Shown: piece after piece, positions 41,860-51,419 of the stretch | Layout: every line of letters starts with the position of its first letter | Numbering within the stretch: position 1 is the stretch's first letter | Notes under the pieces: generated by a model | What the model was told of the DNA's origin: nothing | The model's database searches: none | Seen by the model: only the letters and a program-made list of their open reading frames with translations | NCBI GenBank assembly: GCA_016647705.1 | Contig: CM028333.1 | Coordinates: 23,678,243 to 23,742,242 of the forward strand | Source of the DNA: Eucommia ulmoides | Lineage: Eukaryota > Streptophyta > Magnoliopsida > Garryales > Eucommiaceae | Direction of reading: 5' to 3' | Length of the DNA stretch: 64,000 bases | Position numbers and translations under genes: made by a program

Positions 41860-43793
41860 TGTCATGACCCCGTTTCCTAGGGCCGTTACGCGGTTTCTCC
41901 TTTTGGAGAATTAGTACTAAAACTGAATAATCAATATTTTATTTTATTTAAATCTAAGAAAATTTACAAACTATGGCGATCATTATAATTATCGATTTAT
42001 CGAGTCAATTTTACAACAGTAAATAATAAATACAATTATTACAAATTAGATAGAAATTCAAATAAAATTTCATGCGCAGCACTATTTTCATCAGCCCTGC
42101 AATAAAAACTGTGAAATTATAAGCCAGAGCTCAGTAGAAATTTTAACCCCTTTACTACGTGCATTTAATCAATCCACAAATAAACACATAGACATATTTT
42201 TCAAATAATAATCCTAAATATTTCATGAAAATTAACAATTAAAAATTAACAACAATTTTTGCATGAATCACATAATGAAGAGAGAGAGATTAAATACAAA
42301 TACTAAAAATGTTAGAAATTCTAACTGAAATCCGAAATTGATAATAATTCTCAAAAGAAATTATTTTTTCTTCTTCTTTATTTTTCTTCTTCATCTCCTA
42401 CATCTACTTTTTTTGTTTATTCATTTCACAACCATAAACGTGTGTGTATATATATATAAAATAAACTTGTAACCAAATTTGTTTTTTCTTTTTCTTTTTT
42501 TATTCTTTAATTCTTAGCCATACATATATGGCTTGGTTAACAAGATTTGTTTGAAAATTACACTAACACCCCACATACGGGTGTGCAAGGTTCAGGTAGG
42601 CCAAAAAAGCGACTGACCTGCCACCCGACCCGAAGTATGTCGTGTGAAGAAATTAGAACCCGCTACCGTCCGAAAGAAATGTGTAATTCGAAATAATTCG
42701 AGTCCATTAGTTGACGAGCAGGTTCATGGGTCGGGTATTGGTTCGAGTAATGATTTGGGTTGGACGGGTAGTTACTAATACGGGTTCAAGAAGAACACAG
42801 AACAAGAACAAAATCATATAAAATCATACAAAACAAAAACCCTAAGTCATACAAAATCAAAATCGAAGAACAAACAAATCGAACAAATAAAAGAACTAAC
42901 CGTTTTGGGCCTGATTTCAACAGTCGATATTGTCTAAATAATCTCTCACGAGTCTCACAGTCACTGTCACAAAAGTGTTTTGTAACTTTCGTTTTATATT
43001 TTGGCTTTAAATCAAATAGGAAGGTTACAAGATGATCTTAGAATGATATTGATACGCTAACCATGGAGTCCCGTGCACTGATATTGAAGACTAGAATAGA
43101 AGAGAGAGTTACAAAATGACAAGACGATGGAGCATAGAATGAACAAGAGGGTTACGAAGCAACAAAGACAAATCAACCAATGGAATTAAAGATTTCGGAG
43201 CTGGCGATGTGCAAATCGAAGCGTTGAGAGGAGAATCGAATTGATAAAGGAGTGCTGCTTAGGTTTTCCAGTCGACGATAGAGGAGGATCTGGAATCTCT
43301 AGATTCGTGAAATGTATCTATAGATTTGGAGGCTAAGTAAATGAAATGAGGGAACTGAAATGAAGAGGACATCATCGCTGGTGAGAATGAAATGAACAAA
43401 TCGATTGTAAACCCTAGAGTATATATGTGTATACCGGGCAGGTCGGGTGGATATAATGAATACCCGCTATCCGATCCGACCAAGGCTCTCTCTATGGGGT
43501 TGTACCTGATCCGACCATAAATAGTACTCAAAACACCTAAATCGGGTATAGGATGGTCAAAAAATCGGGTGGGTCGGGTGAGGCGATTATTCTGCACAGC
43601 CCTAACCCCACAATTATAAAATAATTCATATTAAGCCCAATAATTACGCTTATCTCCCCAAAAATTATTAAATGCATATTTACACCATAAATTTCCATAA
43701 TATACAAAATAAACCCAAAACATATTAAACTTATAAAATAATATTTTCAAAAAACATAAATTTTTTAGGAATTACAATTTTCTAGGTATTACA
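41860..43793 (-). mobile_element. Chromovirus LTR A (3' LTR, minus), with hAT insertion
   Basis: The plus-strand reading starts TGTCATGACCCCG and ends GGTATTACA. The minus strand immediately outside is AAGGGGGGGTAGAT, a polypurine tract, so this is a 3' LTR of a minus-strand element. Removing the hAT element (42576-43604) leaves about 0.9 kb. It is homologous to LTR B at 47947-48859, which has the opposite orientation. Confidence 0.75.
42576..43604. mobile_element. hAT non-autonomous element in LTR A
   Basis: A perfect 8-bp duplication ACCCCACA (42568-42575, 43605-43612) flanks ends TACGGGTGTGCA and the complement TAGGGCTGTGCA (10 of 12). GGGTCGGGT-type words sit near both ends. The 112-codon minus ORF at 43259-43597 is not recognisable as transposase. 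Confidence 0.88.
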
Positions 43794-45026
43794 ATCTACC
43801 CCCCCTTAAATAAATTTCGTTCTCAAAATTTTATCTTTAAAATAGTTCAAAATCGCACGGTCTTATTAATTACATTCTAAAATATTATGTTTCTAAATAT
43901 TTCCGTTGTGCACTCTGATTATGATAAAAATGATGATAATAAATCCCAATTTAATTTTTCATTTATTTATTATTTTTTTTAAAGTTCGTAAAAATATCAC
44001 CATTGACTTTCAATAGAAGTGAATAAACAATTATTGTTAATAAATACAAAAATCGTTTAATCCTATAATTTATATAGCATAAATTTCTACCAAAATATTA
44101 CAACTAATGATACCAAATTGTTCTAGCACATGGATATGTATTAAAACGAGTTCAAGACTCACGTGCATGTATATAAAAATATTACAACTATATATGAAAA
44201 TTATGCAGACTACCTCGCGTCAAAATAAAGATAATGTTGAACTACACATATTCATATTATATAAATAACACTAAAATTATTTCAATTTTCAAGTATTCCA
44301 ATACTCACAATGGTCATACCACACTCCGACCTTACCTAACATTACTAGTATACCAATCTCAACCTAAATTTCTTGACAAAATATTTTATTAGTATACTGT
44401 ATTCATAATATAAAATTAATTTTAAGGATGAAGTATTTTTTTTTTTATCAACTCTCATTTTTAACAAATATTACCAGACTGGAAAATATCAAATTCCACA
44501 AATATCATAGAACAATCAAATTTAAATCGACCAATCAACTCACTTTTATATAATAAAATATCATATTTCCTTACTAATCATAAGATCGTTTTATCTCACG
44601 ATCGGGAGTTATCATATCAACTACCTGCATGACTTACCTTCCTGACAAGTCTCAATATAACATATTGATAATCAATTTCACATTTAACTTTTCTTGTCAA
44701 ATCAACAACATATTTTTATCACCTGCAAGACATACCCTCCTGACAGGTCTTACAACATATTCATAATCATAGTATAAGTTTAATATATTTAAAAATATTA
44801 TTTTATATAAGTTTAATTTATATTTTTGAAAATATAAATTGTGTGTGTGTATGTGTGTGTGTGTGTGTGTAGGGTTTGGAAATATAGTGAGTTTATATTC
44901 ATGTATAAATATATCAAATTTGTAAAGAATCCAATTTAAAGTAAAAATTATCAATTTGATTAGAATTCCATTATTAGTATTTTGACTAGTAAATTTTATT
45001 AATAGTTATCAAATATTTTTCTACAA
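43794..45026 (-). other. Internal chromovirus remnant, left arm of inverted pair
   Basis: It begins with the polypurine tract and AAATTTCGTTCTCAAAATTTT, the usual sequence just upstream of a chromovirus 3' LTR. From about 44300 it is homologous, in reverse, to 47100-47890 (shared words GGAGTTATCATATCAACTA and ATATAATAAAATATCATAT). A GT microsatellite lies at 44837-44869. No coding frame remains. Confidence 0.55.
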
Positions 45027-45679
45027 ATAAAATTAGAGAATTTTATTATATAGTCCTCAAGAGATGTATAACTCATAAAATGAACTCCTCAACTACAATA
45101 AATGTTTTAGTTCTTAGAAAATAATTCTTAACATTTGTCCCGCAATTGATATTGTATTTACAAAACTATGGCATCCAAGTGTATGTAATTATTGCATTTA
45201 TGGGGATTGCACATTTCCATAAATATTACCCCCATCAGGGAAAACTAATGATATGAACCAAATCCCTATTCAAAAAATAAAAATATATACACCAAATTAA
45301 TGTAGAAAAAATTCTTTTTCTAATGATATAATTTTTGAAATTTTTGGATAAAAATGTAAATTTGTGAATGTTCAATTAACACAATCACTGATTTATATAT
45401 GTGTTCAAGATTCATGAATGTTCAGTTACCAGAATCCTGAATATTTCAGTTAACACAATCACTGGTTAATGTTCAAAATTTGTTGGTGCTCTGTAATTTC
45501 GCAATCGTTTTTTGCCCAGTGGATGAACATTCAAATAATGATAGTTAATGAAAAATATTCAGCTCATACAATCACAATTCTAAAAATGTTCAAAAAATGT
45601 TAATCTGTTGTTCAATTATGAATATTCATACCTCATCAGTGGTTGCGAATGGTGGCATGAGCGAACGGCTCCGAAGACC

Positions 45680-45975
45680 TTAATCGTTCCAGAATAGGAA
45701 AGACTTCAAAATCTGAAACTGCAAGAACATTTATCATTGATTGTTCCTAGATCTGAAAAATTTCAGATAAAAATAGAAGACGAACAAGAAATCGATCAGC
45801 GAGAACATTCATCATCATCGTTCCAGACATTAATTGTTCCCAGAATAGGAAAGACTTCCATATCTGGAAACCCTAGAACATTCATCGTTGACTGTTTCCC
45901 TAGATTTGAAAAATTTCAGATACAATTAGAAGAAGACAAACAAGGGAACCGATCAGCGAGAACATTCACCAGTCA
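45680..45975 (-). repeat. Two-copy tandem repeat, about 150 bp period, in Pack-MULE 2
   Basis: AGAATAGGAAAGACTTC begins both copies (45691 and 45842). GATCTGAAAAATTTCAGATA or a close variant, AAGACAAACAAG-like sequence and GATCAGCGAGAACATTCA follow in the same order. Confidence 0.85.
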
Positions 45976-46206
45976 AAAAACCTTGTAGCTTGAGGGAGAT
46001 GACTGTGGCGAAGACATTCATCATCGTCTTTCGCTACCCATTTAGGGTTTTGTTCAAATAACAAATCCCAGTTTGAAAAACCAAAAAAAAAATAAAAATG
46101 GAAAAACATTTAATCTCTAGCAATATGTTCTATTCCCAGCTTGCCTGATAGTCTTGGTTCTTTCTCCAATACTCTATATAGCAAAATCAGAATCCATGGT
46201 TGTTCG

Positions 46207-46605
46207 TCAGTATGAAATCAAAATTTGGCTATCGACGATTGAGCATAACGAGAATTTGGCTATCGACGAGAGGGAGGCGTTCCTAACACTGGCGTTTTCA
46301 CTTGTCAGATCCTCGTAGGCGGCTTCAAAAGCTTGTTGCCAAAATCTGGACAATTGAATCGTAGCACTATGTGTGTAAACGTCCCACATATGCCTCACCA
46401 CTTTCTCTCTGTTCTTCAATTCCAGAATATCGAGGTCTTGGAGGAAGCATGAATTGAAGCCGTTGGAAAGGGGATGGAGGTCGCCATCGGAAATGGTTTG
46501 TGATTTTAAGGTTTGTTGAGTTATGGTTTGTGAGTGCAACGATTTGATTGATTTTTTAGGGTTTGTTGGGTTATATATATAAGGGTAAATCTGTCTCTTC
46601 ACCAT
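46207..46605 (-). pseudogene. Captured coding fragment in Pack-MULE 2, unrecognised
   Basis: A 132-codon open frame whose middle and C-terminal part has good coding character: LDILELKNREKVVRHMWDVY, THSATIQLSRFWQQAFEAAY and EDLTSENASVRNASLSSIAK. It is probably helical. The N-terminal 40 residues are translated terminal-repeat DNA and not part of any gene. The source gene is not recognised. The strand matches the cargo orientation of Pack-MULE 1 relative to its ends. Confidence 0.5.
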
Positions 46606-46730
46606 CTACAAAGGCCTAAATACTACAATGTTTTGGTAGAGAATTAAATAATAACCTTTTTGCTTCTAAGGGGTTATTGAGGAGAGAGAGTGTGAGATTT
46701 GGGCTAAATATTAAAAATCCCATAAAATTA

Positions 46731-47946
46731 TTAATTGATAAATTTTATATTTATAATTAAGGTATTTTAGTTTGTATAATTAATATTGTGTTGAGAAAAT
46801 AGAACGCTTAATTTAAATTTCATACAATTAGAAAAATTTGAAAATAAGAAAAATTGCATTTTAGTATGATGAATTTCATATTATATTTATTTAGATAAAT
46901 TTTTAGTTTAGGTCATGTCGTTGTTAGGTTTATAGGCAACGCCGACTACGGCAGTATTACGACATAGCGGTGCAAATATTGAGATGACTGTACATTTTTC
47001 TATGTAAATTGCTAAATTATATTTTCGTACTAAAATGTGAAAAGAAAATATTTATTAAAATTGATTATTTTATAACATTAAATAGATCGAGTAATTTTTT
47101 TAAATGTGGAAAGTGATTTTTATTTATTATACTACTATGCCATAGTGTGATCCTGACAGGAGGATATGTCTTGCGAAATGTTGTTGGTCCTTATAAGAGA
47201 GTATGTCCTATAGGACGTTGTATTATGACTTATCTGGAGGACAAGTCCTACAGATAGTTGATATTTATTATTGTTATTAAAGATAATTATTGGTATGATA
47301 TGGTGGTTTTTACCACGTGTTGTTGACTATCAATATAGTGGAGTTGAATATAATATTAATTATAAATATGGTGGAATTGAATATAGTATTGACAATATGG
47401 TGTGGTGAAGTTGAATATGGAATTAATTATGAATATATTGTTAGACCTGAAAGAAAGGTAAGTCCTGCAGGTAATAAAAAATTATGTTGTTGATTTGACA
47501 GAAGAAGATGAATATGGAATTGAGTATCGATATGTTGTGTTGAGACCTGTTAGAAGAGTAAGTCCTGCAGATAGTTGATATGATAACTCCTAATAATGAG
47601 ATAAAACGACCACATGGCTAATAAGAAAATATGATATTTTATTATATAAAGTGAGTTGATATGTTGATTTACATTCGGTTATTCTATGATATTTATGAAA
47701 TTTTGATATTTTCCTGTGTGGTAGCATTTATTGAAAATGGGTTCGATAAAAAAATACTTAATCCATAAATTATTTTCGTATTATGAAGATAATACACCGA
47801 TAAAAATATTCAGACAAATATTGGTTCACTACTAGCGATAAGTAGGATTAGAGTGTGACTAACATGACTGTGCGGTGTGATTCTGAATTATTATTGTTTT
47901 GAACAAAATTTCGAAGATTAAATTTATTTAAGGGGAGTAGATTGTA
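46731..47946 (+). other. Chromovirus LTR-like/internal remnant, right arm of inverted pair
   Basis: On the minus strand this matches part of the chromovirus LTR at 59880-61765 (CCTCCTGTCAGG, TATGGCATAGTAG, CACTGCCGTCAAACGA-like). It ends with AAGGGGAGTAGAT (about 47934-47946), a polypurine tract adjoining LTR B. No ORF. Confidence 0.5.
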
Positions 47947-48133
47947 ATACCCCAAAAATTTATATTTTTGAAAATATTATTTTATATAAGTTTAATATTT
48001 TTAGTTTGTTTTGTATGTTATAAAAATTTATGGTATAAATAAATATTTGATAATTTTTGGGGTGGTAAATGTTAATTTTAAATTAATTTTTAAAAGTTTT
48101 GAGACTATTGCGTTATTTAAAATATAATTTTCA

Positions 48134-48224
<91 letters not shown>

Positions 48225-48859
48225 AATACATAAAGGTTACAGTAGAGGATTTGGAAAGTTTTTGAGCGAGAAAAATATTTTGGTTTCGGATTTCGGCTTA
48301 GATTTTAGGTTACAGTAGAAGATTTGGAAATTTTTTGAGCGAGAAAAATATTTTGGTTCAGATTTCGGCTCGGATTTCAAGTGAAATTTCTAACCCTTTT
48401 AATATTTGTATTTATCTCTCTTTCTTTCTTCATTATTTGATTCATGCTAAAATTATTGTTATTTTTTAATTGTTAGTTTTCATGAAATATTTAGGATTAT
48501 TATGTGAAAATTATGTGTGATACATGCCTATATATTTATTTGTGGTATTAATTAGATACACGTATTAGAAGAGTTAAAATTCTACTAAGCGTTAGCTCAC
48601 AGCCCCACAGTTTTAGTTCAAGGTCGATGAAAATGGAGTTGCACCAAAAATTATAATTATATTTGAATTTCTATTTGTAATAATTGTATTTATTATTTAT
48701 TGTTGTAAAATTGACTCGATAATTCGATAATTATAATTATTGTCGTAGTTTGTAAAAAGAAGTTAGATTTTTATAAAATAAAACATTAATTATTCACTTT
48801 TAGTTTTAGTTCTACAAAGGGAGAAATTGCGTGATGGCCCTGGAAAACTGGGTTGTTAC
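47947..48859 (+). mobile_element. Chromovirus LTR B (3' LTR, plus)
   Basis: It starts TGTAATACCCC right after a polypurine tract and ends GGGTTGTTACA. It shares TGTAATACC and much of its length with LTR A in reverse orientation, including AAATTTCTAACCC, GATTCATGC and GAAATATTTAGGATTA words. It contains a long AT microsatellite (48137-48221). An 80-bp stretch (GGTTACAGTAGAGGATTTGG) is duplicated in tandem at about 48233 and 48308. Confidence 0.7.
48137..48221. repeat. (AT)n microsatellite, about 42 units
   Basis: An uninterrupted AT repeat of about 85 bp, self-complementary and expected to be length-variable. Confidence 0.97.
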
Positions 48860-49177
48860 AAATTTTTCATCCATTGTTACTGGTCGGAGGGTTCGCCTCT
48901 TTCAATTCATATGATATATAGATCCACCATTGTTGTCCTTGATCTAACGCCTCAATCATGTGCTTTGGGGCCTCATCAAGTATTGTCGGGCCCTTTCGAG
49001 GTTTCTGCTTGGATCATGGTCTTCTTGCATTGCTCATGCTTTTGTTCGTTGCTTGTAGTTTGGTCAGGACTCCTCGAAGTATCCCTCATTAGTTGACATT
49101 ATGTTTGGGACATGGGCTATCAACGAGTTGATCTTCATTCAGATTCTACAGCAGTATACTTATTTTTTAAAAAATGA
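48860..49177. other. Unassigned sequence between LTR B and Tat-like element 2
   Basis: GC-balanced but without a recognisable domain. The 89-codon ORF at 48827-49096 starts inside LTR B and is not credible. It may be internal sequence of a lost element. Confidence 0.35.
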
Positions 49178-49544
49178 TAACACTATTTGATATAGAAAAA
49201 CTCTCGCTCATAACTGACATAGGTATGGAGCCTTAAATGGGTCAGATCGAGTCAGAAAATTCGATCCGAAACAGACAAACCCAATGGGTTATTTGGGCCG
49301 AAGAATAATAAGCCCAGTGGGGTAAGGTCTTCGGTAGTTTTCTATGCAAGGAAAATAGCCTCACAAATAGGCCCATTAATGGGCATATTAGAGCCCACGG
49401 TGTTAAGGACCAAAGAGTAACAGTCAGCCTGTGGTGACTACTTCCCCTATACTTGAAGAGCATTATAAACCAAATTGACTGTAACGACCCATGATTAATG
49501 GAGAACATTACAGAGATCTCTCCTACAATAAAGGAGATACATGA
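49178..49544 (+). repeat. Tat-like element 2, truncated 5' LTR
   Basis: It starts TGATATAGAAAAACTCTCGC and is clearly homologous to the LTR beginning at 63449 (shared TCATAACTGACATAGG, CCCAGTGGGG, AGCCCATTAATGGGC, GTAACGACCCATGATTAATG-like). Homology stops at about 49544. Integrase coding sequence follows directly, so the rest of the LTR, gag, RT and RNase H have been deleted. Confidence 0.7.
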
Positions 49545-50575
49545 TGGGATTTGCAGAAATCACTAAGGAGGAAGAACCTTGGTCCACAAGGCGCTAAGAG
49601 TAAGGTATTACTGGCCAACTATGCACATTAATGCACAGGAATACGTGAAGAAATATGATAAGTGCCAACGCTTCTCTAATGATATCAAGGTCCCTACTCA
49701 ACAGTAAACGCCAATAATCAGCCCTCAGTTGTTCGCTCAATGGGGAATGGAGGTGCTAGGTCCTTTCACTCCAGGGCCAGGGAACAAGAAATACCTACTG
49801 GTAGTAATTGATTATTTCAGCAAGTGGGTAGAAGCAGAAGCCTTCTCAACTGCAGGAGATATTGAAGTAAAGAATTTTCTTTGGAAGAATATTATCTATC
49901 GTTTTGGTGTTCCAACAGTGGTCATTTCTGATAATGGGACACCTTTCACTGGTGGCAAGATTGCATGGATGTGTGGCGAGTTAAAGATCCAACATCAAAC
50001 ATCTAGCCAGGTGTACCCATAAGCCAATGGTTAAGCAGAGGTCACAAACCGATTTATCAAAGAGGAACTCAAGAAACGATTGGATGATGTCAAAGGAAAG
50101 TGGGTTGAATAACTCTCAGGAGTGTTATGGGCTCACCGAAAAACTCCAACATCCGCCAACGGGGAAACACGTTTCTCCCTGACTTAAGCCACCGAAGTTG
50201 TTGTTCCAGTGGAGATAGGGATGTCGTCCAGACGAGATAACACAATCTACATTGTGGAGAACGAAGAGCTCATGCGAGAAGAAATGGACTTGTTAGAAGA
50301 AAGACGTAACAGGGCGCTGATAAGGATGGCAGCTTACAAGTTGAGAACGGCTCGAATGTTCAATAATGTTGTCTGTCCACAATATTTCATCGTAAGAGAC
50401 CTGGTACTTCGACGGGTCATGTCTCATCGCCCAGAAGCTCGCTTGGGAAAGCTAATGCCAAACTAGGAAGGCCCTTACCTTGTTACCAAGGTCAATAGAC
50501 TAGGAACCTATTGGCTAGAAGATATGGATGGCGTGGAAATTCCTAGACCCTGAACATCTCTCACCTGTGCAAGTA
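49545..50575 (+). pseudogene. Tat-like element 2 integrase, broken
   Basis: One main frame with stops. The zinc region reads VRYYWPTMHINAQEYVKKYD and KCQRFSND. The catalytic core reads WGMEVLGPFTPGPGNKKYLL, VVIDYFSKWVEAEAFST, VISDNGTPFTGG and, past stops, AEVTNRFIKEELKKRL with the Glu. The tail reads EGPYLVTKVNRLGTYWLE. The frame is kept between 49729-50022 and 50209-50466. Several stops fall where Gln is expected (PQANGQAEVTNR appears as P-stop-ANG-stop-AEVTNR), fitting C-to-T decay. Confidence 0.87.
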
Positions 50576-50782
50576 TTTCGTATGAGTACTAATCATTTTC
50601 TCATTATTGTCTATCTTTGGATGTTTTGAAATAATATTCTCTTAATTTGAGATACTCCTATTCAATAAAGCGAATGATTTTCTCTCCATAGATTTTGCAA
50701 TGGTTGTTATTGCACAAATCTACTTTTGCAGTGTTTAGAACATTTAGTAAATTTAGACTAAGTTCGAAACAGACATTAAGGT

Positions 50783-51125
50783 CAGCACTTAACTGGGCAC
50801 CTTAGCCTAGCAGCAATTGAGCTCTTCATCTTAGCACTTAATTGGGCACCTCAGCCCAGCAGCAACTGAGCTCTTTAGCTCAACACTTAACTAGGCACCT
50901 CAGCCCAGCAAACAACTGTGCTTTTCAGCTCAGCACTTAACTGGGCATCTCAATTCAGCTGCAACTGAGCACTTCGGCTCAGCACTTAACTGGGAACCTC
51001 AACCCAGCAAACAAATGAGCTCTTTAGCTCAACACTTAACTGGGCAACTCAGCCTAGCACGAAACTGAGCTTCTAAGATCAGAGCTTAACTGGGCACCTC
51101 AGCCCAGATCTAACTAAGTTTTTAA
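50783..51125 (+). repeat. Tandem repeat, 49-50 bp unit, about 7 copies
   Basis: CAGCACTTAACTGGGCACCT-like units begin at 50783, 50833, 50882, 50932, 50981, 51031 and 51081, spaced 49 or 50 bp. Each also holds CAGCCCAGCA and AACTGAGCTCTTTAGCT. The array lies between the end of integrase and the antisense ORF. Confidence 0.93.
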
Positions 51126-51419
51126 GCACAACACAAACTGAGTGCCATAACTCAGGGTTTAACACTTGGCTAAGAGGCTCAGCGAATGGGCATATCTAGA
51201 GTAGTTAAATTAGTAGAACAAAACAATTAGCTAAGTGTTTAATTTCAACAGGACAGATCAACCTAGACCTAGATGACACTATTTGAATTACTTTGCTCTG
51301 TAACTACTGATTTTACCAATTCAATGGTGTAAGAATTTTATGGACTCCTACTAATCCCCATAATTTTCTTGTCATCAACACCGTTAACTCCTTCAATGCA
51401 GAAAATTCAGAAAACTTAT
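51126..51419. other. Short non-coding tail of Tat-like element 2
   Basis: Degenerate repeat sequence (GCTAAGAGGCTCAGC) merging into unrecognised AT-rich sequence before the antisense ORF ends. Confidence 0.4.

Larger units (their letters stand above)
45036..46721 (-). mobile_element. Pack-MULE 2 (same family as Pack-MULE 1, different cargo)
   Basis: A perfect 9-bp duplication ATAAAATTA (45027-45035, 46722-46730). The ends are GAGAATTTTATTATATAGTCC and, from the other side, GGGATTTTTAATATTTAGCCC, a diverged inverted repeat. On the minus strand both ends align with Pack-MULE 1 (CACTCTCTCTCCTCAATAA near the start, CTAAGAACTAAA and CTCTTGAGG near the end). The gene fragment at 46207-46605 has no counterpart in Pack-MULE 1. 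GAATGTTC-type words are abundant in both. Confidence 0.9.
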
